Shown: positions 1 to 5,858 of the stretch, in pieces
How the letters are laid out: every line of letters starts with the position of its first letter
How positions within the stretch are numbered: position 1 is the stretch's first letter
Assembly (NCBI GenBank): GCA_003134755.1
Contig: PLCK01000117.1
Span: 23,947 to 32,423 of the forward strand
DNA length: 8,477 nt
From: Actinomycetota bacterium
Lineage (GTDB): Bacteria; Actinomycetota; Actinomycetes; Acidothermales; Acidothermaceae
Reading direction: 5' to 3'
Translations under genes and position numbers: made by a program
Notes under the pieces: model-generated
Told to the model about the DNA's origin: nothing
Databases searched by the model: none
Seen by the model: only the letters and a program-made list of their open reading frames with translations

Positions 1-108
1 GGTGAAGGCAGCGGCGCGCTGGTCGCCGTCCCGATCCTGATCGCGGCCGCCGATACGCTCGCGGGCATGGCGACGTTCGACGAGGCGCACGTCAGCGACC
101 GTGCCTGA
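1..108 (+). CDS. cobT: Nicotinate-nucleotide--dimethylbenzimidazole phosphoribosyltransferase, C-terminal end (partial)
   Basis: The frame is open from base 1 and ends at TGA 106-108, giving 35 residues. They start GEGSGALVAVPILIAAADTL and finish with MATFDEAHVSD. Both the glycine-rich GEGSGA stretch, followed by a hydrophobic helix, and the MATFDEA-type tail are characteristic of the CobT C-terminus. In the family, CobT transfers phosphoribosyl from nicotinate mononucleotide to the lower-ligand base (dimethylbenzimidazole), making alpha-ribazole phosphate for cobalamin. The start and most of the enzyme lie upstream of the window. The last 8 bases overlap the start of cobS, the enzyme acting next in the nucleotide-loop pathway, so the two are probably co-transcribed and translationally coupled. 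The identification rests on a short tail plus this context. Confidence 0.85.
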   Translation, partial: GEGSGALVAVPILIAAADTLAGMATFDEAHVSDRA

Positions 109-913
109 CCTTGCAGGGCTACGACTCGCATTGACCACGTTCACCGTGCTGCCCGTCAAAAGCGGGCGGGTCGACCGGCGGGCCGCCGCCGCGTCGATGG
201 CATGGAGCCCGCTGGTCGGTGCCGTCCTTGCCGCCGCGGCGGCCGGGGTTCTGGTCGGCGCCCGCGAGATCTACGTGCAAACGACGTTCTTCGTCACCGA
301 CTATTCGTCGCTACTCGGCGCGGCGCTCGCAATCATGTGCCTCGCGTTGCTGACCCGCGGCCTGCACCTCGACGGGCTGGCCGACACCGTCGACGGGCTG
401 GCATCCCACAAGCCGGCTGAGCAGGCGCTCGCCGTCATGCGCGACGGTTCTGTGGGGGCGCTGGGCGCGGCCGCGCTGTTCGGTTGCCTACTCATCGACG
501 TCCTCGCGCTCGGACGCAGCGCGCTCACCCACCATGGCACCCAGTCGTTGGTGCTGGCGGTGGTCACCGGCCGGTTGGCCATGCTCTGGTCGTGCACGCC
601 GGGCATCCCTGCCGCCCGCCACGACGGGCTCGGCGCATTGGTGGCCGGCTCGGTGCCACGGACGGTTGCGGCGTCGTGGACTGCCGCGGTCTGCGTCGGC
701 GCGGCCATCTACGGGCGGTTCGATACAGAGGTCGGGTCGAACCGCGGCGCGGTACGCGGCGTCGTTGCGGTGTTCGTGGCGCTCGGCGTTGCGTGGGTCG
801 TGCGCCGCCACGTCGTGCGCCGCCTCGGCGGCATCACCGGCGACGTGCTCGGCGCGCTGTGCGAGATCGCGATGATGACCAGCCTGCTAGTGACCGCTGC
901 CAACACTCGCTGA
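101..913 (+). CDS. cobS: Adenosylcobinamide-GDP ribazoletransferase (cobalamin synthase)
   Basis: This 270-residue membrane protein joins adenosylcobinamide-GDP to alpha-ribazole (or its phosphate), the final assembly step of the cobalamin nucleotide loop. Family signatures visible are TRGLHLDGLADTVDGL at residues 85-100 (the acidic, metal-binding HLDGLADxxDG motif), MRDGSVGALG at 113-122, and RRLGGITGDVLGALCEI at 240-256. Several hydrophobic stretches (about 38-53, 70-86, 117-137, 147-165, 188-204 and 220-234) fit the usual multi-pass inner-membrane protein. The length is normal for CobS. The GTG start at 101 lies inside the cobT 3' end (8-base overlap), which argues for coupled translation and explains the lack of a separate SD sequence. 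The 3' end overlaps the convergent kinase gene by 27 bases, so no terminator hairpin can sit between them outside coding sequence. Confidence 0.95.
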   Translation: MPDLAGLRLALTTFTVLPVKSGRVDRRAAAASMAWSPLVGAVLAAAAAGVLVGAREIYVQTTFFVTDYSSLLGAALAIMCLALLTRGLHLDGLADTVDGLASHKPAEQALAVMRDGSVGALGAAALFGCLLIDVLALGRSALTHHGTQSLVLAVVTGRLAMLWSCTPGIPAARHDGLGALVAGSVPRTVAASWTAAVCVGAAIYGRFDTEVGSNRGAVRGVVAVFVALGVAWVVRRHVVRRLGGITGDVLGALCEIAMMTSLLVTAANTR

Positions 914-1444
914 CGCGTCGAGAATGCGCTGCGCTACGTCGTCCGCCGAAAGGTCGTCGACATCGACGATGAGATCGGCCAGCTTTTCGTAGAGCGCCTC
1001 GCGACCGTCGTAGAGCGAACGCAAGGTGGCCTCGGGATCATCGCCGAGCCACGGCCGATAGGTGCCCTCGATCCGGTGCACGAGGGTGTCGACGTTCGCC
1101 CGGAGATAGACGACGAACGCGCCATCGTGCAGCTGCGCGGCCGTCGCGCCGTCGAGAACGATGCCGGCCGCTGCACCCGCGATCACCGGTGGGTCCATCT
1201 TGAGAACCGCCTGCGCCGCAGCCGACTCGGCGGCTCGCATCGCCGCGACACCGCGCTGCTCGAGCAGGTCGCGCGTCGGCATGCCGACCATCTGTTCGAC
1301 GACCTCGTCGTTGTCGACGTAGCGCCATCCGGTGAGCCGCGAAAGCGTCGCACCGACCGTCGACTTGCCGGCACCCATCATCCCGACGAGAACGATGCGC
1401 TCCGGCTTCACGGCGGTGGTCTGCGCGTGGGACGACGTGCTCAC
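887..1444 (-). CDS. aroK: Shikimate kinase family protein with altered substrate loop
   Basis: With the GTG start at 1444-1442 this is a 185-residue P-loop kinase. I chose that start because GTGA there overlaps the gcvT stop (TGA 1443-1441), the classic coupled arrangement. The frame is also open to an ATG at 1492, but that would add 16 residues buried in gcvT. Motifs: Walker A GMMGAGKST at 21-29; D44-N-D46, matching the DxD that binds Mg and shikimate; MR at 69-70, where the family has FR; lid RPWL at 130-133; and R148-x-x-LY, matching the RxPLY motif. Shikimate kinase phosphorylates shikimate at the 3-hydroxyl in chorismate synthesis. Oddly, the near-invariant GGG of the shikimate pocket reads AAA (residues 91-93, in GAAAG). 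No aroB, aroC or aroE is visible nearby. It may be a diverged shikimate kinase or a paralogue acting on another substrate. The stop codon is TAG. Confidence 0.82.
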   Translation of the reverse strand: MSTSSHAQTTAVKPERIVLVGMMGAGKSTVGATLSRLTGWRYVDNDEVVEQMVGMPTRDLLEQRGVAAMRAAESAAAQAVLKMDPPVIAGAAAGIVLDGATAAQLHDGAFVVYLRANVDTLVHRIEGTYRPWLGDDPEATLRSLYDGREALYEKLADLIVDVDDLSADDVAQRILDASASVGSGH

Positions 1445-2592
1445 CGTGTCGACGCCACGACGAATGGCGGCTTCACCACACGCATCGCGCACACTCGGCC
1501 ACGGACGTCGACGGTCACCTCATCGCCCTCGGCAACCGCTGGCTCAAGCAGTGCCAGTGCGATGCCGACGCGCCGCGTGGGTGAGAACGTGCCGCTGGTG
1601 ACCTCGCCGACGACGTTGCCCTCGCCGGAGGCCGAATGCACGACCATGTGCGGTCGAGGGATGCCACGGTCGAGCGATTCGAGTCCGCGCAGGATCCGGC
1701 GAGGACCGGCGGCCCGCTCGGCGAGCAATGCGTCGCGCCCCCAGAACTGCGGCTTCTTCCACCCGACCGCCCACCCCACCCGCGCTTGGTTCGGCGTGAT
1801 GTCCATCGAGAGGTCCTGCCCGTGCAGCGGGTAGCCCATCTCGGTGCGCAAGGTATCGCGCGCCCCGAGACCACAGGCCCGGACGCCGAACGCAGCGCCC
1901 GCATCGAAGAGCGCGTCCCACACGACCGTCGCACGTCCGCTCGGGACCACCAACTCGTAGCCACGCTCGCCGGTGTACCCCGACCTGCAGACGGTGACAG
2001 CGACGTCGACCCCCGCGGGCGACGTCCAGACCGTGTCGATGAACGACATGTACTCGTGACCGGCGGGCAGGCCGAGTGCCGCAAGCAGATCGGCGGACCG
2101 TGGACCTTGGACGGCGAGCACCGCGAAGTCGAGATGGAGGTTGCGCACCTCGACCCCACCAGGAGCGGCGGCCGCGAGTCGGCGGACTACCTCGGCAGTA
2201 TTCGCCGCATTCGGTACCAGGAACACGTCGTCATCGGCTCGCAGGTAGACGATCAGGTCGTCGACGACGCCACCGGTTTCGGCGTCGCAACAGAGCGTGT
2301 ACTGCGCCTGGCCGGAGCGGATCCGGTCGAGGTCGTTCGTGAGGGTCGCGTTGACGAAGTCGGCCGCCCCCGCGCCTTGTACGGAGGCCTTGCCGAGATG
2401 CGAGACGTCGAAGATGCCGACCGCCTCGCGAACCGCGGCGTGCTCCGCCAGCACGCCCCCGCCCGCGTATTCGAGCGGCATGGCCCACCCGCCGAACTCG
2501 CCCAACTTGGCGCCGAGCGCAAGGTGTCGGGCGTGCAGCGGCGAGTGCAGAAGCGACACTGGGTCTTGGGTCCCGGGCGGGTCTTCGGTCAT
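1441..2592 (-). CDS. gcvT: Aminomethyltransferase (glycine cleavage system T protein)
   Basis: This 383-residue protein is of normal length for GcvT, which takes the aminomethyl group from lipoylated H protein and, with tetrahydrofolate, releases ammonia and forms 5,10-methylene-THF. Family motifs in order: LHARHLALGAKL (19-30), GGWAMPLEY (34-42), FDVSHLGK (61-68, more often FDVSHMGK), TNDL plus GQAQYTL (85-100), GGVVDDLIVY (107-116, holding the Asp equivalent to E. coli D101), RSGYTGERGYEL (203-214), GLGARDTLRTEMGYPLHGQD (241-260) and TSGTFSPTRRVGIALA (332-347). The ATG at 2592 has no SD sequence but lies 8 bases after a TAGCGT box, suggesting a leaderless mRNA. Its stop overlaps the start of the kinase gene downstream. 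No gcvH or gcvP lies in the window, so the system must be completed elsewhere. A folate-dependent GcvT-like enzyme such as YgfZ is less likely, given the full motif set. Confidence 0.95.
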   Translation of the reverse strand: MTEDPPGTQDPVSLLHSPLHARHLALGAKLGEFGGWAMPLEYAGGGVLAEHAAVREAVGIFDVSHLGKASVQGAGAADFVNATLTNDLDRIRSGQAQYTLCCDAETGGVVDDLIVYLRADDDVFLVPNAANTAEVVRRLAAAAPGGVEVRNLHLDFAVLAVQGPRSADLLAALGLPAGHEYMSFIDTVWTSPAGVDVAVTVCRSGYTGERGYELVVPSGRATVVWDALFDAGAAFGVRACGLGARDTLRTEMGYPLHGQDLSMDITPNQARVGWAVGWKKPQFWGRDALLAERAAGPRRILRGLESLDRGIPRPHMVVHSASGEGNVVGEVTSGTFSPTRRVGIALALLEPAVAEGDEVTVDVRGRVCAMRVVKPPFVVASTR

Positions 2593-2600
2593 GTGGCGGG

Positions 2601-2606
2601 ACGCTA
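2601..2606 (-). promoter_or_regulatory. Predicted -10 element of a leaderless gcvT promoter
   Basis: Read on the minus strand, TAGCGT lies at 2606-2601. It is followed by 8 bases (CCCGCCAC) and then the gcvT ATG at 2592. A TANNNT -10 box normally fires about 6-8 bases downstream, which would put the transcript start at or next to the A of the ATG. No purine-rich SD sequence precedes the ATG, consistent with leaderless translation. A possible -35 match, AGGACA (minus strand, 2631-2626), is separated from it by 19 bases, slightly long, so the -35 is uncertain. Confidence 0.5.
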
Positions 2607-2613
2607 CCGTGCG

Positions 2614-2631
2614 AGGACCCGGAAATGTCCT
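2614..2631. repeat. Short inverted repeat in the divergent gcvT/MFS promoter region
   Basis: AGGAC at 2614-2618 and GTCCT at 2627-2631 form an imperfect 18-base palindrome with an 8-base centre. It overlaps the likely -35 region of gcvT and lies upstream of the MFS -10 box, where a dimeric regulator could control both genes. Arms of five bases are short enough to occur by chance in GC-rich DNA, so this is only a candidate operator. Confidence 0.25.
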
Positions 2632-2654
2632 GGGGCCTTCTTAGGGTTGAGGCC

Positions 2655-2660
2655 TAGAGT
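2655..2660 (+). promoter_or_regulatory. Predicted -10 element for the MFS exporter
   Basis: TAGAGT at 2655-2660 fits the TANNNT -10 pattern and the TAGNNT form seen before gcvT and pepA. It is 25 bases before the ATG at 2686, which would give a leader of roughly 18 bases, enough to hold the GGGGAG ribosome-binding site. I see no good -35 hexamer at the usual 16-19 base distance. Confidence 0.4.
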
Positions 2661-2675
2661 CGACGTCACCTTCCC

Positions 2676-2681
2676 GGGGAG
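2676..2681 (+). promoter_or_regulatory. Ribosome-binding site of the MFS exporter
   Basis: GGGGAG at 2676-2681 sits 4 bases before ATG 2686. It decides the start of the exporter: the same frame is open upstream as far as 1636, but that stretch is antisense to gcvT. The protein becomes MFS-like only after this ATG. Confidence 0.55.
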
Positions 2682-2685
2682 TGCG

Positions 2686-4215
2686 ATGACGCAGAACACA
2701 TCGACAGGTCCGGCCGCAGTCGGCGCGAGCGGCCATCTGACGAATTCCCATGCGCACGTGCCCGAGTGGGCGGTGCTCGCGGTCGCCTGCGGCGCGCAGT
2801 TCATGGTCGTTCTCGACATCTCCATCGTGAACGTCGCGCTGCCGAAGATGGGCATCGGCCTGCACATGAGCCAAAGCCAGCTCCAGTGGGTGGTGAACGC
2901 CTACACGCTCACGTTCGCCGGCTTCCTGCTCTTCGGGGGCCGAGCGGCCGACCTCTTCGGCCGGAAGAAGATCTTCCTGACCGGTCTCACCATCTTCACC
3001 GTTGCCAGCCTGGTCGGCGGCTTCGCGCAGAACGGCCCGATGCTCGAGATCTCGCGTGCGGTGCAGGGTCTCGGTGGCGCGATCCTCGCGCCCGCAACCC
3101 TGAGCCTGCTCACGACCACCTACACCGAGCAGCGGGCACGAGCGCGGGCACTCGGGGTCTGGAGCGCAACAGCAGGTAGCGGTGGCGCGTTCGGAGCGGT
3201 GGCTGGCGGCATCTTGACCGACGGGCTCAGCTGGCGATGGGTGCTGTTCGTGAACGTGCCGATCGGCATCCTGCTCTTCACGGGGGCGGTCATAGCGCTG
3301 CGCGAGTCGCGCGGCCAGGTGCGCAACATCCGTGGTCTCGACATACCTGGCGCGCTCACGGTGACGGCTGGGCTCGCCGTCCTCGTCTACGGCATCGTCA
3401 ACACCGAGAAATATCCGTGGGGCTCGACACGCACGCTCACGACTCTCGGCATCGCCGCGGTGCTGCTCGCATCGTTCATCCTCATCGAACGCACTGCCTC
3501 GCAACCCATGGTTCCGTTGCGCATCTTCAAGATGCGGGCGTTGTCGTCAGCCAACGGCATCGCGATCGCGGTCGGCGCGGCGATGTTCTCGATGTTCTTC
3601 TTCCTGTCGCTCTACATGCAGTACGTGTTGCGTTACAGCGCATTGAAGGCCGGCTTCGCCTTCCTGCCCGGAGCGCTACTCATCATCGCCGGTGCAACGA
3701 TCGCGTCCAAGAAGGTCAGCAGTGTCGGCCCGCGCCGGCTACTCATCATCGGCGGTTTGTTGTCGACGGTGTCGTTGTGGTGGCTGTCGCGCCTGCCGGC
3801 GTCAGGCAACTACTTCACGCACGTTCTCCCGCCGCTGCTGTTGGTGTGCTTCGGCATGGGCCTGTCGATCGTGCCCATGACGGTGGCCGCGATGTCCGGA
3901 GTCGATCCGAGCGAAGCGGGGCTTGCCTCCGGCCTGTTGAACACGAACCGCCAGATCGGCGGTGCGCTCGGGCTGGCCGCGTTGGCCACGATCGCGACCG
4001 ATCGAAGCTCGCACCTGCTGCGGGCGCTGCACGCCAAACCGTCGGTCGCACAGTCGGCGCACGCGCTGACAGCCGGTTACGACCGAGCGTTCCTCGTCGG
4101 CGGATTCGTAGCGCTCGCCGGCGCGCTGCTCGCACTTACATTGCCCAACCGTGCAAGCCATGTCGCGGTCGTCGAGCAGAGCAGTCGCGATCACGCGGTC
4201 GCACCGACCGAATAG
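2686..4215 (+). CDS. MFS transporter, DHA2 (EmrB/QacA-type) drug:proton antiporter family
   Basis: This 509-residue protein has about 14 hydrophobic segments, the topology of the DHA2 family of proton-driven multidrug exporters. Motifs: LDISIVNVALP (43-53, motif D1 of helix 1), GGRAADLFGRKK (84-95, motif A in the loop between helices 2 and 3), RAVQGLGGAILAP (124-136, motif B with its conserved Arg), and SATAGSGGAFGAVAGGIL (160-177, the antiporter motif C region, with Ala where the textbook motif has Pro), followed by SWRWVLFVNVPIG (182-194). A late GLASGLLNTNRQIGGALGLA at 412-431 is also typical of DHA2. The polar N-terminal tail of about 26 residues is probably cytoplasmic. The gene is divergent from gcvT and ends with TAG 31 bases before pepA. 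No regulator is adjacent. The substrate cannot be told from sequence: drugs, dyes or an exported metabolite are all possible. Confidence 0.93.
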   Translation: MTQNTSTGPAAVGASGHLTNSHAHVPEWAVLAVACGAQFMVVLDISIVNVALPKMGIGLHMSQSQLQWVVNAYTLTFAGFLLFGGRAADLFGRKKIFLTGLTIFTVASLVGGFAQNGPMLEISRAVQGLGGAILAPATLSLLTTTYTEQRARARALGVWSATAGSGGAFGAVAGGILTDGLSWRWVLFVNVPIGILLFTGAVIALRESRGQVRNIRGLDIPGALTVTAGLAVLVYGIVNTEKYPWGSTRTLTTLGIAAVLLASFILIERTASQPMVPLRIFKMRALSSANGIAIAVGAAMFSMFFFLSLYMQYVLRYSALKAGFAFLPGALLIIAGATIASKKVSSVGPRRLLIIGGLLSTVSLWWLSRLPASGNYFTHVLPPLLLVCFGMGLSIVPMTVAAMSGVDPSEAGLASGLLNTNRQIGGALGLAALATIATDRSSHLLRALHAKPSVAQSAHALTAGYDRAFLVGGFVALAGALLALTLPNRASHVAVVEQSSRDHAVAPTE

Positions 4216-4232
4216 GCCGCCGCCGGCCCGGA

Positions 4233-4238
4233 TAGCAT
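4233..4238 (+). promoter_or_regulatory. Predicted -10 element of a leaderless pepA promoter
   Basis: TAGCAT at 4233-4238 is followed by exactly 8 bases (CAGCGCCC) and then the pepA GTG at 4247. This is the same geometry as the gcvT promoter. It implies a transcript starting at or beside the start codon, which agrees with the absence of an SD sequence. No clear -35 hexamer is present; the bases 17 upstream read GAATAG. The box lies in the 31-base gap after the MFS stop, so pepA probably has its own promoter even if some readthrough from the exporter occurs. Confidence 0.5.
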
Positions 4239-4246
4239 CAGCGCCC

Positions 4247-5788
4247 GTGACTGCCATCGCACTCGCGGCCGACGCCGCACACCAGATCAAGGCCGACGCG
4301 GTCATCATCGGCGTCGCCGCGGGCCCTGACGGTCGCCCGGTACTCGCGCCGGGGTCGCACGACATCAATACAGCGCTCGGACGCCGCCTGGTGGCGGCCC
4401 TGGTCAACCTCGGAGCGACTGGCGCGGCGGGCGAGACGCACGCGGTGACCACGCTCGGTGCCACCGCTGCGCCGATGGTCGTCGCCGTCGGGCTCGGCAC
4501 TCCCCCGCGTCGTGGCCAGCCCTTCGCGGCCGAGACCCTGCGCAGGGCGACCGGCGAGGCGCTGCGATCCCTTGCCGGCAACCGGAAGGTTGCCATCTCG
4601 CTCGGCACCACCACCGACGAGGCCCTTTCCGCAGTGGCCGAAGGCGCGCTGCTGGGGGCCTACTCGTACCGGCAGTACCGCAACGCGTCCCTCGATGCCC
4701 ATCGCCCGCCGGTCGGTTCCGTGGCCATCCTCGTCGACGACCCGAAGTCGAAGACCGCGAAGCAGGCGCTGGCCCGGGCCGAGATCATCTGCGCGGCCGT
4801 TTACGCAGCCCGCGACCTTGTGAACACCCCGCCGTCAGATCTGCACCCGCGCGAGTTCGCCGACTTCGCGACGTCCGAAGCCGGTCGGGTCGGTCTCGAC
4901 ATCGAGGTTCTCGACGAGAAGGCACTCAAGAAGGCCGGCTACGGCGGCATCATCGGCGTCGGTCAAGGGTCGGTCAACCCACCCCGGTTGGTGCGGCTGG
5001 CGTACACCCATCCGAAGGCAACCAAGACGCTCGCGCTGGTCGGCAAGGGCATCACGTTCGACTCCGGTGGCCTTTCGCTGAAGCCGGCCGCGCCGATGGA
5101 GTGGATGAAGTCCGACATGGGCGGGGCCGCCGCCGTGCTGTGCGCGATGGTGGCCATCGCGCGGCTCAAGCTGGCGGTGAACGTCACGGGCTGGGCGCCG
5201 CTGGCCGAGAACATGCCGTCCGGAACCGCGCAGCGACCCTCCGACGTCCTCACGATCTATGGAGGAAAGACGGTCGAGGTGCTGAACACCGACGCCGAGG
5301 GCCGCCTCGTACTCGCAGACGCACTTGCCCGCGCGAGTGAGGAGCTGCCTGACGTGATCGTCGACGCGGCGACTCTGACCGGCGCTCAGCTGGTCGCACT
5401 CGGAACGCACACGGCGGGAATCATGGCCAACGACGACGACCTGCGAGCCGCCGTGGCCGACGCCGCCACGCGGGCTGGCGAGCAGATGTGGCCGATGCCG
5501 ATCCCGCCCGAACTGCGCAAGTCGCTCGACTCCCCTATCGCCGACATCGCGAACATCGGCGAACCGTTCGGCGGAATGCTGGTCGCGGCCAGCTTCCTGT
5601 CCGACTTCGTCGGCAAGCGCGACGGCGAGCCCATCCCCTGGGCGCATCTCGACATCGCCGGGCCGGCGTTCAACCAGGCCGACGCCTACGGCTACACGCC
5701 GAAGGGCGGCACCGGCGCCGCCGTCCGGACGTTCGTCCAGCTCGCCGACGACCTCGCAGCGGGCCGCCTCGTGGTCGGCGCGGCCTGA
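4247..5788 (+). CDS. pepA: Leucyl aminopeptidase, M17 family (cytosol aminopeptidase PepA)
   Basis: This is a 513-residue two-metal aminopeptidase that removes N-terminal residues, leucine preferred, in the cytoplasm during peptide turnover. The N-terminal part to about residue 165 is the variable macro-like domain. The catalytic domain holds GKGITFDSGG (266-275), SLKP (277-280), KSDMGGAA (288-295) and the M17 signature NTDAEGRL (347-354). Using E. coli PepA numbering as a guide, metal and catalytic residues map to K267, D272, K279, D290, D349, E351 and R353, all present with a constant offset of 3, so the enzyme should be active. I chose GTG 4247 because a -10 box precedes it by 8 bases and the family N-terminus begins about here. 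An ATG at 4151 in the same frame would overlap the exporter by 65 bases and add a basic, unrelated extension. E. coli PepA also binds DNA at cer sites; nothing here tests that role. Confidence 0.95.
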   Translation: MTAIALAADAAHQIKADAVIIGVAAGPDGRPVLAPGSHDINTALGRRLVAALVNLGATGAAGETHAVTTLGATAAPMVVAVGLGTPPRRGQPFAAETLRRATGEALRSLAGNRKVAISLGTTTDEALSAVAEGALLGAYSYRQYRNASLDAHRPPVGSVAILVDDPKSKTAKQALARAEIICAAVYAARDLVNTPPSDLHPREFADFATSEAGRVGLDIEVLDEKALKKAGYGGIIGVGQGSVNPPRLVRLAYTHPKATKTLALVGKGITFDSGGLSLKPAAPMEWMKSDMGGAAAVLCAMVAIARLKLAVNVTGWAPLAENMPSGTAQRPSDVLTIYGGKTVEVLNTDAEGRLVLADALARASEELPDVIVDAATLTGAQLVALGTHTAGIMANDDDLRAAVADAATRAGEQMWPMPIPPELRKSLDSPIADIANIGEPFGGMLVAASFLSDFVGKRDGEPIPWAHLDIAGPAFNQADAYGYTPKGGTGAAVRTFVQLADDLAAGRLVVGAA

Positions 5789-5816
5789 ACCTGCGCATGG
5801 GAAGATGGATCAACAC

Positions 5817-5835
5817 CAGCTGCACAACAGCTGCA
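5817..5835 (+). repeat. Tandem CAGCTGCA repeat / small hairpin upstream of lpdA
   Basis: CAGCTGCA occurs at 5817-5824 and again at 5828-5835, giving an 11-base period, about one helical turn. CAGCTG is its own reverse complement, so the two copies can also pair as a 6-base stem with a CACAA loop. It lies in the 70-base gap between pepA and lpdA, 13-31 bases before the SD sequence. It could be a pair of operator half-sites read from the same DNA face, or a weak hairpin after pepA. There is no T-run, so it is not a standard intrinsic terminator. Confidence 0.35.
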
Positions 5836-5847
5836 GATAGCTCTCAC

Positions 5848-5853
5848 AAGGAG
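5848..5853 (+). promoter_or_regulatory. Ribosome-binding site of lpdA
   Basis: AAGGAG at 5848-5853 lies 5 bases before the GTG at 5859. It is a near-ideal SD sequence and fixes the lpdA start. It is noteworthy that the initiation site of the interrupted gene is fully intact. Confidence 0.8.
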
Positions 5854-5858
5854 TCCTC

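Noticed and set aside
1076..1834. A 252-codon plus-strand frame across the kinase and gcvT
   Set aside because: It overlaps two well-supported minus-strand genes and shows no motifs or ribosome-binding site; it is a shadow of GC-biased codon use.
1636..2685. A long N-terminal extension of the MFS frame, open from ATG 1636
   Set aside because: It is antisense to gcvT, reads as low-complexity Arg/Glu-rich sequence with no family features, and the SD with ATG 2686 plus MFS homology starting there define the true gene.
2641..3504. A 287-codon minus-strand frame inside the exporter gene
   Set aside because: It lies opposite a clear MFS gene, has Arg/Glu/His-rich composition typical of GC-rich shadow frames, and has no recognisable domain.
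4151..4246. An upstream ATG start for pepA at 4151
   Set aside because: It would overlap the exporter by 65 bases and add a basic tail absent from M17 enzymes; GTG 4247 has a well-placed -10 box and gives a PepA-like N-terminus.
3802..4614. A 270-codon minus-strand frame spanning the exporter end and pepA start
   Set aside because: It crosses two well-supported plus-strand genes and the pepA promoter, and its sequence has no family features.
5817..5840. An intrinsic terminator after pepA
   Set aside because: The stem is only six base pairs and is not followed by a T-run; it is kept only as a repeat or possible operator.
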